The position numbers were made by a program, and so were the translations under genes. From assembly GCA_964036295.1 (NCBI GenBank), contig OZ038466.1:4504001-4568000 (forward strand): a stretch of 64,000 bases of DNA, in the 5' to 3' direction. Each line of letters begins with the position of its first letter. Position 1 is the first letter of the stretch. Below the pieces are notes generated by a model. The model saw only the letters and a program-made list of their open reading frames with translations. It searched no databases and had not been told where the DNA came from. Shown here piece by piece: positions 33,988-47,051 of this stretch. This DNA comes from Plumapathes pennacea (lineage: Eukaryota; Cnidaria; Anthozoa; Antipatharia; Myriopathidae).

Positions 33988-36746
33988 CTAGTAGTTTGGG
34001 TTGCGGTAGATTATGTACTTATAGCTTGAAAGCTCCAAATCTTTGTTATAAACATAAATGTCGCGACCTATGGCCTGATGTCTGGCAACCTTCGTTACTT
34101 CTTTCCAGGGCAGCACAATTTCGATGACCTGGGCAACTTTCTTCCAGTTGTCTTTCACGGTACCCTTGCTGTCATCATAGTTGTTATATAGGATTGTTTC
34201 TGGATGCTCATTTGGCTTGATAGAGGTAAGATATACACCTGCAGAGGAAATAGAAGTGCATTTTCCGTTTTGACAAGTGTCTTGAAACAGGCTGGTGAAA
34301 CGATGAATAGACCCCTTTACGGTACTGAATGCATGATGGGTAATCAGGGCAAATAAACTGCATATACATTCGTTTTTCTGATCGGTGGAACTTTAGAGCA
34401 CTCCAAACTGCCATTTGTAAGCTTTCAGTGGTTCTGATTGCAAACAAGTTTACTATTAAATTGAGACTTCTCGCACGCGTCGTCGCCATATTTCTTTGTT
34501 CTTACCCTGATTACCTATCATGCATTCAATACCGTGAAGGGGTCTATTAAAAAAGTATGTCATCAGACACCACAGAACCTGGAACAAACTACATGTATTA
34601 GGGTAACCGAACGGAGATAAGCCATGTAGTTTTGTTTTATCGTAACTCCTGCCTCCTGCAGTGCTACATTTTATTAGTTTCGAATATTGTCGGCCTTTAA
34701 CCCTTTCACTCCTAAGAGTGGTCGATTTTCTCATTAAGTTTCTTGCTAGAAAAGATATAATACAGCAGGGAGAACTTGGCTTTTGATACCCTGGTAAGAT
34801 GAAAGCTGATTAAACTATCAAATCTCACTACATCAGTCATACATTTTCTTTTTAAAAGGTTGGGAGAATCTACATTTTGAGCTTGGGAGTGAAAGGATTA
34901 AGTGGACACACAGCAGAAAGAGTTCAAGTGACATTCAACCTGTCCATAAATCAAACTAGTACAATACTGACTTAGCTGTGTTTGTTGTAGAATACGAGTG
35001 AATAGGGGTAGAAAAAGGACTGTAACTCGAACCAAGATTACCTTTCCCGAACGCAGCGTCATGATTGCTTTGGGATGCATGTATCACGCCACTTTTTGAG
35101 ATGCCATAGGCCCCGTCTTCTGTGGTGTAGTGGTAAAGTGTGATCGTCTGAAATGAAAAAAGTAGATAAAATGTTACTGAAAAACAACACTAAAAACCAT
35201 AATTGTCGGTCCAGGAAGACCACGTGGGGATGCTGTCCAATTAACAAGCCTGGTTCAGTGCCTTTTTGTCTTTTTTATAGAATGTCATATAGAAGAGGCA
35301 ATAAATACATTACACATTGCGTGGCGCTCTAAATGGGAGCTTTGATATTATGGTCAGAATTAGCTGGGGAGTTCTGCAACATCAACGCGCACAAGTCTAA
35401 TTGTTAACAATTTGTGGAAGATTCTTCCTCTGGTCGATCACAGATTTGCACTCTTTGGGAATTATTAAATCTAAGGGGCTTTTATAAATAAATTTTGGCT
35501 TTCGTGTTTAATATCTTACCTTGGCTTCATAGGCAGCTCTCCGATCTCTATTCTGTTAAAAATGATAAAATGTCTGTGCGTGATTAATTCAACATGTCAA
35601 AACCGGTTTCTATTTAATTTATTCGCCCACAGCTGACGAGGCAGTGGTTTACTAAAAAATCAAACGGTTCCGTTCTTTCTTTTCGTCCTTCTCCTCGGAA
35701 CATCGGACACAGCAGGGTGTACCGTATCCGGTATTCCACAGTGTAATGGGCCAGTTCTAACATACGCTTCTTTAGCTTAAAAGTCAGTGAAGTATTTCTT
35801 GATGCTTTTATGTTTACTTGTGCAACGTGGAACTAGATACACAATGAATATTTTATTAACCTTGTTTTATCGGTCTGAACAGAAAGCCCAGACACACGAA
35901 TTTAACCGTTATAAGTATTGTGAAAGGTTTGGCAGATTCTAGTAACTTTTACTTGATCGCATAGATTGTGGAACTATTATTGCCTATAAAGGGATATGTA
36001 AAATATGTTTAGTTTCGTGTTATCTTACCCCAGCCTTAACCATAGCTTGCCACTCTCGTGCCTATTAACAAAACAAAAATCAAACGACACATCGGGAAAA
36101 TGCCTAAATTCGACGTTTTGACAACTTCTGTATGCATTCTTCCAACTTCCAGTCTATCTGTATGAGATAATGCAGCGCCAAGCGAAACACAAAACACAAA
36201 AAGCGAACAACCCGGAAGTTTAAGCAAATAAAAACCGCACTTGCAAGTTCAGCTATCATTGCTTGCAACTCTAAAGTGCGATGTAACTTTACTCAGTATT
36301 GCAAGACAATCTCTTCAAACCACGTTTATATACGAAAATATAAGAAATTACGAATTGTGGGAATTGGAAATCCAATATCTCTAAGCTGCATGTTATCATA
36401 CCTCGGCTCTTCTACGCCTTTTACGCTCTTTTTGTTTCTGGTAAAAAAAAAAAGAGATCAACAACAACAAAAGGAGTGTTAAAACGGACAACGTAAGGGT
36501 AAGGACCGATAAGTCGTTGTATTCCAGTGCCACCAGCGAATCATAAAAAACAAACAAACGTTACAAGGAAAAAAAACCCGAGACGGCAACGCTGCTCTTG
36601 TGTGATCAATTGATATGTTCGGTCCACGCAAGGAAATCTTACAGTTACCAACCAATTACCTTTTTCGTGAGTACGGCCGTCACCGCCGCACCAATAATGG
36701 TCCCAGCAACAACAACAGCAGCACCGACAGCAACAACTGGAACCAT
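33988..36746 (-). CDS. ART-B: membrane-anchored protein with HYD1-type ADP-ribosyltransferase-like domain
   Basis: Six exons on the minus strand: 36660-36746, 36402-36437, 36029-36061, 35520-35552, 35042-35147 and 33988-34238. Phases join (546 nt, 181 codons plus stop). The start ATG at 36,746 is equivalent to that of ART-A. The anchor is five residues shorter than in ART-A because of fewer Ala-Val-Gly triplet units, and it ends in LTKK rather than KE before the shared KQKERKRRRRAE. The ART-like domain shows TLYHYTTEDG, a GVYLTSI motif across the intron 5 junction, NNYDD and GRDIYVYN. Family evidence is as for ART-A. It lies 3.2 kb downstream of DLP4 on the same strand. The compact 2.8-kb gene and the two microexons of 33 nt are unusual; the open frame in all six exons suggests it is functional. 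Confidence 0.72.
34697..34901. mobile_element. MITE-like element, CCCTTTCACTCCCAAG family
   Basis: The ends TTAACCCTTTCACTCCTAAG and CTTGGGAGTGAAAGGATTAA are inverted. It lies in ART-B intron 5 and is absent from the corresponding ART-A intron. Confidence 0.8.
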
Positions 36747-39700
36747 TTTGAACTGATATTCCAAGTAAATGCGGCAAATCTCGGAAAGCAGGCCTTCTGC
36801 GCATGTTTGAATGAGGTTTGCGTTTTCCAGGCCTCTGCCGATTTTCCATGTCAGCCGCAAGGGTTTCTGGGATCAACAGGCTTGGAAGCGATGAACTGTC
36901 GTCGAAATTAGTAAAGTTCAAGGACTTTGTAAACACAAGATTTGTGCTTTAACCCTTTACTCCCAAGCTTTAAGTACAAATTCTCCCAACCATAAAATGA
37001 GAAAATGTATGAGTGATGAAAAGAGAATTCATGTTTTATCAGCTGTCATTTGAGCAAGGTATCAAATGACAAATTCTCCATACTGTATGATATATCTCTG
37101 GTGGAAGACTGAAGAGAGAAAATTAAGGTTGATCACTCTTGGGAGTGAAAGGGTTAAATGGGCTAATGGAAATTATGACAGAGAGCCACAAAGCAAGAAT
37201 CTTATGAACCTCGCAACACCGTCTTGGAAAAAAGGACCTGACTTTCTAGGAGGTCCGGGGGCAAGGTCTCCCTGAAAAATTACGATAGTAGACCTTCCAA
37301 CGCTATTTCTGGAAACCGAGGACTATATTTAGAAAATTTCACCGGTTTCCGTAAACCGGCCTGAATCCAGCTACGGTGCATCATACTCCTAAACACATAA
37401 TACACACTTTTGATGTAACTAAAAATATATGCAGTATTTAATTATATGCAAACTATATGCAGATAATTATCGTCGCCAATGATTCGAAGCTACTTGGTCA
37501 CCAAGATTTTTCATACAATTCTAAAACAACTAAGGCAATGAATATACATTGCGGAAACGTTACTAGCAAGTTTCACAATCCCCAACTGAACTACTAAATA
37601 GCACGACAATAAATCAACATTCACAAGTCACACAGGTAGTCTGTAAGACTATCAATCAAAGGAAGGGTTCCACACACAACAGCTTTACACAAAAAACTCG
37701 TTGCTTTACAGTAAAATTGATCAGACAACTAAAGACTACAGATTATATCTTTCAATTTGGCAAAACAGTTTCTAGCTATAGATTGTATCTTGGGTCCCTC
37801 TAAATATGGCTATAAAGCCTTTTCGTAAGTTGTTTATAAACTATGTAACAATACAAGGTACCCGACAGACACATAACTTGTCAAAACAACGCAGTGCAGT
37901 CTGTTGGAGGCCTGGGTCCGGTCAGCTCAAAGCTCAGTGAAGTTAACCCACGATTAACTAACTTTGGTCTCTCGTATAATGGACGTGAACTAACTCTCAA
38001 ACTGCAGAGTGTATTCATGCAAACCCATCTGAAAAGCTCTTTGCAAATCAAAATATATAAAAGAAGTCGTTTTGTTAGCAAAAATCTTCTTATTTTCAGG
38101 TTTAAAATGAACAAAAAGTTCAATTAAAGCCTAATCCAGGATTAACTTAATTGTGCTTTGAACATCTGGGCCCTGGAATGCTGTTTAAAACAATAGAGAA
38201 CTTTACGCAAACTAGGACGGTGTTAGGAAGATATTTTGGGAAAAATATCACTTTAAAATTAGTATTCATGATTCTCAGAGTTTTCATCTTATAATTGACA
38301 CTTTTATAGTGTAAATTGGTCGCAAACTATTGCTCCTTTAACAAGCTCGATTTACCTCAACTATAGTTAACTGAACTGTAATAACGTCAGCCAAACTTTG
38401 CCTGGCCTTGACTAATTGAGTTTCGAATCTGCCTGACTGATCTAGGCTTTATTGACTGTAATTAAGTGTAAAAATCTTTTGTTATCATTTATTGGGTTGT
38501 GTAATTATCTGTTACGATACGATACGATAATCTTTATTTAAACACGATAAGAGTTTAAGCATCAGCTTGTGGGGTCGTGTATAAAAATAAATAGTAATAA
38601 GCTAATCAGTAACCTATATTTAAATTATTAATAACTAGTAAAAACTAACATTCCTATAATAAATATCTAAAAATGCTAATAATAATAACAGCAATAACAA
38701 TAACGTGCTAGTATAGTGTATAATTAATAATATCTAAAATGTTCATTAAAATCTGGGATGGACTGGGCAGATAGGGCGTTAAAATCTATATTACGAAGTG
38801 TTTTTGTTCCTTTGGCCCTTTTCACATACGTTGTAGCAGATAGTGTTTCATCGCAGGGTAAGTGCGCTGAAAGTGCGTTCCAAACTATAGGGCCCCTATG
38901 GGCTATAGAGTTATTCATGAAATAGGTATTGAACCGGGGCACCTTGAGTTTGTTGCTATTTCTGAAATTATAATTATTATTGGGTCTTTCTATAATGTGG
39001 GACATGCTGTTTGGTGCTAAATCATGATATAGCTTGTATATTAATTTCACTAAACTAGTTTTATATATAAAAAATAGGTTGTCCCATTTTGCCGTTCTCA
39101 GAACGTCCTATGTAGGCATATCCCATGTTTAAGGTCTTAGAGCTCAATTAACGTGCGCTACTCTTAACCCCGCTTTACGACAAAGTTGTACTTTTACAAA
39201 GCTCCTGAACCCTGACGTAATGTTTACCACTCTAGTTTTGTTGACTACGAAACTTTGAAATACAAGTCCTGGTATAAGTTGGTTGGTATATGATTGAGTC
39301 AGTCAGTGTTAGTACTAGGATTATGAGGGTTTCTTTCTCTGGACTTTTATAGGTGCGAACACCATAAATAACTGTATGTTTGAAATGATGACACCAGGGC
39401 CGAATCTAACTAGGGTCTGATGGGTGGGAAAAGCGATCAAACAGAGTGCTGAAGGCATGCCCCTCTAGGGGCCAATCAAAGTATGTCTGGTTAATCAACC
39501 GCCGCGGAACGTCACAGGTATGTTCCAATTGCCGAAACATTTGAGCTAAAGAGTCTCTGCAATTTTGCCACATTTTGGAGATCAATATGAAGCTTTAACA
39601 AACGCTTGGCTTTTTGCCACAACACAGCCTGGTTTTACTAGGGAAGAGGACACAAGTCCTTCTGCCCCTACATCAAATACGGCCTTGGATTACACTAACT

Positions 39701-39949
39701 GGCCTAGAGTTTGAAGAATAGATCCTGGAAGTCAAAGATTATTGACGACTCACTAACCTCTATTAAATCAGCATATCGTTGCAGAGCGGTTCAGTTCATC
39801 TCAGACGCATCACAGAGTTTATGGACAACAGTCACACAGTGCATGTAACCTGAGCTTACCAATATCCACGGCATCTACAAAGTTCGTTTGCAGTTACAAT
39901 CCGTTTGTTTCGGTTTCTTTTGCGAGATTTTAAGCACGCCGTGTTCGAC
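36747..39949. other. Spacer between DLP4 and ART-B
   Basis: Contains the MITE-like element at 36,950-37,157 and the LINE fragment at 38,512-39,127. Otherwise it is collinear with 7,640-10,140 and shows no gene. Confidence 0.75.
38512..39127 (-). mobile_element. 5'-truncated non-LTR retrotransposon (LINE) 3' end
   Basis: A minus-strand frame (38,724-39,050, 108 codons) reads KLKVPRFNTYFMNNSIAHRG followed by PIVWNALS, typical of the C-terminal tail after the reverse transcriptase in CR1/L2/Rex-like LINEs. The 3' end, at the low-coordinate side, closes in a short GATAC-type repeat (TACGATACGATACGATA, about 38,513-38,529) instead of poly(A). Blocks A (about 9,315) and C (about 27,675) show the uninterrupted site between ATCTGTT and GTTTAAGGTCT, so the insertion followed duplication or was not copied. 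It is non-functional: the reverse transcriptase is missing. Confidence 0.85.
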
Positions 39950-42900
39950 TTAGTTAGCAGCTTTGTACGCTCCCTCTCCTGCCTGTTCCGTGCCGGGAAG
40001 CAATTCTGAAAAGACCCTCTGCAGTTCGCTTCTCAAGCGCTCGCAGTCTTCCTTCAGGTGGATATAGGTCTCTTTAATCTCCTCTTTGGAACGCTGATCA
40101 TTCTTTAACTTTTCATACAGTTGTCTATCGAGATTAATCATTTGCGGAATTACTGCTTTCACTTCTTCCAGACACTCCGCTGCAGGTTTCATGAGATGTT
40201 CTGCGTACGCGGAGAATAATGCTGTATCCTTCAAGAACATTGTAAGGTGGATGGACGAAGCGTCTTGTAGCTCTGGACTTCTGTTTTCCTCGTACTTCTT
40301 AATCCTCCTTTTCTCTTGTGTTTCCTTGATTTTCTTGGTAGCAGCAGAAATGGCAAGTACAGACAGCCCAGCTGGGAGTGCAAGTATTGCACCGGCAAGG
40401 GCGAAAGGCGCCCAAAGAGGAGAGCTTCCCCAGAACACTTTTGGATGGTCGTATTCCACGTTCAACACTAGTGCTACAGCTGGACCTCCAAATAAGGATG
40501 CAGCCAGATTCAGTGGGAAAAATATTATTCCAGGAAAAGCTACTGCAATCACGGAAATTTCGTCATCCGACTCCTGGTCTTGTTGAACCTGAACCTCTGG
40601 AACAGCCATGACCTCCTCTTCCTTTAGGCGGGCAAGCTCTCTTTCAAAATGTTGATACTTGGAAAGAAAGCTGTTGATGAGAGACTTGCGGGCTTCTGCA
40701 AACACGTGGCTCTCTTCCTCCCATTCTTCAATGAGTTGTCTCAAACGGTTTTGCAAGCTTTCTTGTATCAACAACTCGGTCTCCTTCCAAGACTCCATGT
40801 CGGCAGGTGGCCCTTCTTCGTGCTTCCAAGAACAGAACCGCTCCCGGAAGGAAGCACTCCTCATATGATCAGCCAACAGATGTGCGGCGTCTATGGTATT
40901 CGTTTCAAGGATAATTTGCAGATCTTCCATGTCTTTTGCCTGATCCTGCTGCAGGCGATCCAGCCTTTCACGGACGCTTCGCATGTTGGTCATTGTCTCC
41001 TCGCGACTTCTGTCTGCATTTACGAGGAAAGCATCAGCAGTTAAGACCATCCAGTCAATTAGATCATTCAGCCATCTAAAGACGAAAAGAATGGAACCAA
41101 AATGAATAAACAACAAATAAATCAGCTTTTAGTAAAATCAACGAAACGGAGGTGGGAAAGTTAAACGTCCAAGCTGACGTATCGGCGTTAGCCCTTCGTC
41201 CAAGCAAGTGCACTCTTGTGTGATTTACCATGTCACCATAAGTCGAGGCAGTCTAAAATTACAGTTCCGCGAGTAGTAGCTTTCTATTTAATATCGGGAT
41301 ACAATATCGGGAAAAAGGTAAAAACAAAGTTCGTTCCAATCCAAGATGGCCCACACTTGTTAATCAAGCTATACGAGGCTCATGAATGGATTTACGGGCC
41401 TTTTTTTATTGTAATTTTTGGGCGCTTATTGGCTCAGGTAAAGCTATCCGATCACGTAGTTAGGAAGAGAATTATTGCTTACCCCAAGTGTATTTCTAGT
41501 CTTGACGTCATACTTCTGGTCACCAAAGAATTGATACTGTCGAGAAGGGAAGTGAACTCCCTGGAACTTATCCCGTACTCCTGCGCTAGAGCAGCTCTTT
41601 TGGTTGAAAAGTGCATCACCTGAGTGTTGGGGTCCAACTCTGGCAAACACTTCCACAACATCTCAGTCGTTTTCTTCTTTACCTCTTCAGCTTCTTCTTG
41701 TGGTATCTGATCCCACTTATTGAAGACAAACAGGGCGGACTTTGATGAAAATCCACCTTGTGTCTGATCCAATATTTTCTTTACCTTATCGAGCAGCTTG
41801 ATAATCTAACAACGAGAAAATATTTCCGCATAAGATTAAAGTGTTAAAACCCAATAAGAATCTATAAAGGTTTTCGTTTTCAAAAATAGACCACTGACCC
41901 TGTCTTTCTGGACTCCTCCTGCGTTAGCGCTGTTGATGACGTAAATGAAAGCAAAGACATTTGGAAGATACTGTGATACCATGGCATCCATGACATCCGA
42001 CTCTCCAAATCCTGGACTGTCCACGATTTGCACACCTTCCTGTTGAAAACACAGGGTTTTTTTTTAATACAAATGTTGTCATAGGAAGGCGGCGGGAAGA
42101 CTTAGGAAGACTTCAATTTTATTTAAAATGAAAAATGAAAGTACAAGAAAATGAGAAGATTCTGCCCGATTAATGTGCTCTCAAAAACTGAAAAAGTTCA
42201 GCATTGGGCTTCGAATCCTTTAAGCCTGTTTGTAACTTGGATTTTGTTGCCCACTTCAAGATTTTACCGTAAAAGCACTTGAGATCAACAATTTGGTTTG
42301 TATAAAATTGACACGCGATCAGAAACTGAAGAGGACTGATGGATGAGATTTTCTGGACTGGAAGTATAATGGAATAATAGAAATTTTAGAGCAGGAATAT
42401 AGTTCATTATTCCTCTTCAGCCCCAAACATGACGTGTGTAAATACGAATCCAACTGAACGTTACTGGGACGTTTTATTCAATCGTTGGATTTATGCTAAG
42501 GTTCATGCACGTACTGGCTCCAATGTTGAAACCCAATAAAACTAATCCAGAATTAATTATTTGTTTCCTCTAACCTTTTAGCTAACGAATTGCAGGGCTT
42601 GGTCGAAAACGAATGGAAGAGCCTGTTTAACCCAACACTTATCACTGATTTGCGAGCAAATTATTTCCATTCTCACGCTTAAATATAACACTAAAAACGT
42701 TTAAACCACAAGAAATTCACAAATGCTGAACATTCCCATATTTAGATTTGCCACCGGACAGAACACTTTGTACTATATAAATGTAACCCTATGGAACAGT
42801 CTGAAGCTGGCACTCAAACTCCACAAATCGCTACCGGGGTTCAAGAGAGCAACAAATAGGACCTGCTTTGCCACTTTTTTAATGTTATTTTCCACTAATT

Positions 42901-45900
42901 TTTAGTGGAATTAATTATTCTTATTGTAATTATAATTAATATAATTTTCGTTAATATTTACTTAAGTTATCAAGTATTGGGCAATGTCGTTAGCTCTGTA
43001 GGGACGTGTTAATAAAATACGTATGCATGTAATCTAGGGTTAGTCTGATGAACAAGTGGGCCCGGTTGTGTTACAAGTACGGTCTATATATAGACCTTTA
43101 ACTTAGAACAAACACAAATGTGATCAAGAATTGTCTACCTTCAACAGCAGATGAGGCCAATACAGCTCCACTTTCTCGTACTCGGGGTTTTCACGGGCAT
43201 CGCCCTCTGCAACGACGACTGTTTGAATCTTCTGCTTAATGCTTTCAAGATCCATTCCTTGAAAATAAATTGACTCTGGTTCAGGCTTGTCTTTGGAATG
43301 GACGACCATACCACAAGCCTTCCCATATTTGAGTTCACAAATGACCGAGGTTGAGCTGAGATGCGCCTTGGGCAAGGGGTCCTCTCCAAGAATCAGATTC
43401 AACATGCTGCTTTTGCCAGCACTCGTCTCCCCTGTATACAACAGCAAAATAAAAAGAAGTTCAAGTCATTCTAACTGGAGAGGTGTTCCGAGTGCAAGAA
43501 CAACAAACAGAGCTCAGGAGAGAAGCGATATGTTTGCACAGCCCGAGCAGGAAAGGTTATCCAGTATCTGCCTTCCGGTACAGTGAAACATGCAAAAGTT
43601 TTCATTCAGTCACTCTTGTCAACCCGTTTGCCGCAATGCGTACATGTGTCTACTGCGCGGCAGTTAAATCAAGCAGTAGTTCTCGCTAAAGCAAGGAGAG
43701 AGAAACTAAGAGAGATTATTTTATTTTGTGGATAGATTAGTTGATGAATAATCACCACTCTCTTTCTATTCATGACGTTATTTCGCACCTGCCACAAGCA
43801 CAACGTACTGCTTCTTTTTGAGCTGCTCTCTAAGTTCCCTAATTTTGCCAGCCTGGGATTCACGAGCGTCCTTGATTTCGTCCCCAAACTTGTGAAGGAC
43901 TGCTGTCGCTTCCGTGTACAGTTTATCGAGGTCGGACCTTCTTCTCTCGTCTTGAGCTTTTGGATTTGCAAACACGTTGAAACCCTGAATAAATTTTAAA
44001 AAGGTTGAGTTGTTTACAATATATCTTTAAATTTGCCTGGATAACTTACCACAAAAGGTTACTTTGGTGTTCTTCGTTGTAACGAATTACAATTATCAAG
44101 AGTTCGCTCGAACGAACTATATGCAAGTTAGAAAACAACACATTCTTGTACGTGTAACCAAGCGGACTACGGGACAGTGGAGGGCAGGTGGCAAGGAGCG
44201 GTCAAAAACACAAACTGCTCAAAGCAAACTCCGGGACAGAACTGATTTATTGACGTCAATTACACGCGATAAAAGCTGACGCGAACGACTGCGTGATCCG
44301 TTACCATATTTTATTCAATCATCCGGTTAATATTTATCTGTTTTATCGGATTACCGAGACCATAAATGTGAACCTTCTATAACAGGTCATTCATGTGACC
44401 ATACTAAACTTCACTCTTGAGAAAACATTTTGTGTTCGTCGTCATTTGAAATCCGAGTTAATGAATACCCGTGAATATGTATACCGCTTGGAAGAAAGAT
44501 ACGCCGTTCAAATGATTTGAACGCCGGTAAAGCGGGCAAGGTTTGTGCATTTTAGAATATGTCCTGCCGATTTTCGCTTTGATTTGAGAAGATTAGGCCA
44601 CGTTGAGGTTTACAGAGCAATTATTTGAATCAGACTCCGTGAACTGTGGAGCCGATTGCCTCATTAAATATGCATGTTACGCATGATGAGTGCAAGCGTG
44701 TTGGGTGGTAAAGGTGGTGTTACACTGGTCGATTTGCAACGACGATTTACAACGATACGATGTTGCGCTAAAAATTGTTCAGGTGCAACACCCCTTTGCG
44801 AACGATTTTTCGCGATGTTTGCAGTGCTGCAACGCGTTGCAAGTTTCTGAAAGCGATTCATAAACTTGCAACACCGTTGCGCGAATTTGGAGCAAATCGG
44901 CGTTGCAAATCGTCGTTGCAAATCGACCAGTGTAACACCAGCTTAAGGGTGACGTCGTTATTTTGCAAAAATTTCGATTCGAATCTCTAAGCATACACAG
45001 CTGCACAAACGTGTGCAAAGTTTCAAATCGCTAGCCCTACTGGGGTCACTTTACAAGAATCCATATCCATTACTTGTTGTTTAGAATTATCACTATATTT
45101 AGCTTAAAATTTACACCTTTGTGACCTGCTGTTGGTTTGATCATACTATGGTCCAGTCAACAATTAGGGACATAGGCGTCCTTGGTTCGCTGTAGAAAGT
45201 TCAGAATAATTTGTATTCATCTGACAAACCTGTCGAATTTCGAATCAAAGCAGCGATGCCCCTGTAAGGTCGGCTCTCTTTTTGATTAGCAGACTTTAGC
45301 TGTGGTCTAGTTCGTACAACAGGCTTAGGAGAGCATGTGAATGGGGGGCGAGCCGAGAAGAACAAGGTCTCGTGCCAGACTTCGAGCGACGCGAACAACA
45401 AGCTGCATGGACAAATACAAGGGCCTGTTGTGCAGGCAAGGAGTAGTCATTCTTGCGCGTTAGGAGTGCTTTCCTTTGCTCAACGTTTTAAAATTTGGTT
45501 GTCCGATACATACTTGTTTGGACTTCAAAGCTTCCAGACACAATAAAGTCATTTTCAATTATTAAAATACGCATCCGTTTCGGCAAAGGTATATGAGTCT
45601 ACTGCTCTAAAGTAGGGATTGCCTTGGGTTATAGTGGTAAAGTAATGTCACAAAAAATATCTGAAATGTGGATTTTAGACCATTCTTTGGAATGCCCTGT
45701 CTAAAAAAAGGTCACACAAAAAATTAGCTCTTTAACGCATTAAACAGCCGAGATGTGGGCTATTGTGGTTCAAATTGCTCAATACTAAACCCTCTTATTT
45801 GGTGTTGTTGGTTCCTTTGATTAAAAACTGATGCTAAATAAGAGAGCTCAGTATGAGCTATCTGGTTGCTGTCACTTCTTAGGTTACCTTCAGTTCTTGT

Positions 45901-47051
45901 ATGTCTATCACAACGAAAGAAAATTAACAGCAACAGATGATTGTCTACGTATATTAAAGTAACCCTAAGTTACCCGCAAGAACGTATTTACACCCTAATA
46001 ATTTCCATAACAGAGAAAGCTTGACAACGAAATCAGAAGTGTTATGTCTTCGTTAATGTAATGTTACACGAGACAACTTTAACGACTGTTTGTTTCGCGA
46101 AAAGTTGTCATAGTGTAACATGGCGTGCCGGACGATTTTCAAGGCAATCTTCGTTGCGGCAACATGTTAAAAGTTTTTGAATGGCCTTCAAATTCATTGC
46201 AACAATGTTGCCTGAATTTTGTTGGAGTTGCTTCGTGTAACATCATCGTAATCGCATTTCGTGCAACATTGACGTCACAGAAGCCTGTTCCCATGGAATC
46301 AAAACTGTCGACAAACAAAGGGCTCTCTATCTGTAGCACGAACAATTGACTCTTTCAGTTAGTGTCACGTGACCTGAAATGCGTCTCTAACAGTAAAATG
46401 TCACGGGGTTAGCTCATGATTTTTGACAAATGTGTTTTGGTTGGCTGATTTCACCGTGGGAAATATTTACTTTGACCTGAAGCATCTCGAGTACCGAAAC
46501 TCCCAAGGTAAATTTGTCGTGGTCAAGTTTACCTCAGGATTCGCTAATACCACGGGATGTGCAACTGTTACGACGGAAATCAATTAAATATCCCTTCAAC
46601 ATTGCTCAGATCTCGCCAGACATAGGCCGACAAGCCTTACGTCGTTGCTACTAAGTCTATCTTTGAACCGATCGTTCAGTCTTCAGTACACTTACTGCTG
46701 GCGTGCCTCGTTTAGCATTTTACCCCACTATTCAAATTACGTCAGTTACATTATTTATTCGCTCTAAGCCACAAAGCTTCCGCTTTGGACATTCGCTTCT
46801 TGGAATAGAGTACGAGCCTCCGTTGCATATTTTAGTCCAAAAGTAGCTCATTAAAGCGGATCAGGCATATTTACCTTTCCAGCTTTCCAGTTCGAAGTTT
46901 TGTCTTCACCAAGGTGCTCCTTTACTTTATCCTTGGCAGTTTCCACGCTTGATACACCTTCTCCGGAAATACCGAGGGTTTCCAGCAGTTTCCCCATCTC
47001 TAAGAAGTTTGTGATGTCTTCTATCTTCTTTACGCGCTCTACCGGTGCCAT
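39950..47051 (-). CDS. DLP4: complete dynamin-like GTPase
   Basis: Six exons on the minus strand: 46875-47051, 43789-43984, 43139-43431, 41899-42039, 41483-41805 and 39950-41075. Phases join (2,256 nt, 751 codons plus stop). Exon lengths equal those of DLP2 except exon 3 (+3 nt) and exon 6 (+3 nt). Motifs are G1 GETSAGKSS (about 125-133), DSPG (229-232) and NKWD (298-301). The region after the GTPase domain is a long charged helix, then two hydrophobic stretches around a short loop near a PKVFWGSSPLWAPF segment, and a charged helical tail. All catalytic motifs expected of a dynamin-type GTPase are present, so it is probably active and acts on a membrane. ART-B follows on the same strand. The start is the ATG at 47,051; DLP2 supports the same MAPV start. 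Confidence 0.87.
44709..44945. mobile_element. Foldback MITE-like element
   Basis: The ends TAAAGGTGGTGTTACACTGG and CCAGTGTAACACCAGCTTA are inverted, and the interior pairs through GATTTGCAACGACGA/TCGTCGTTGCAAATC. It lies in DLP4 intron 1. Confidence 0.8.
46060..46245. mobile_element. Possible foldback element
   Basis: ATGTTACACGAGACAACTTT near the left and a diverged inverse (GTTGCTTCGTGTAACAT) at the right suggest a decayed hairpin element in DLP4 intron 1. Borders are approximate. Confidence 0.45.

Larger units (their letters stand above)
35419..42562. repeat. Segmental duplication block B (partner 6,299-12,720)
   Basis: Collinear with block A. The genes at both edges (ART-B and DLP4) are complete here, so B is closer to the source arrangement and A is the derived copy. 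Confidence 0.88.
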
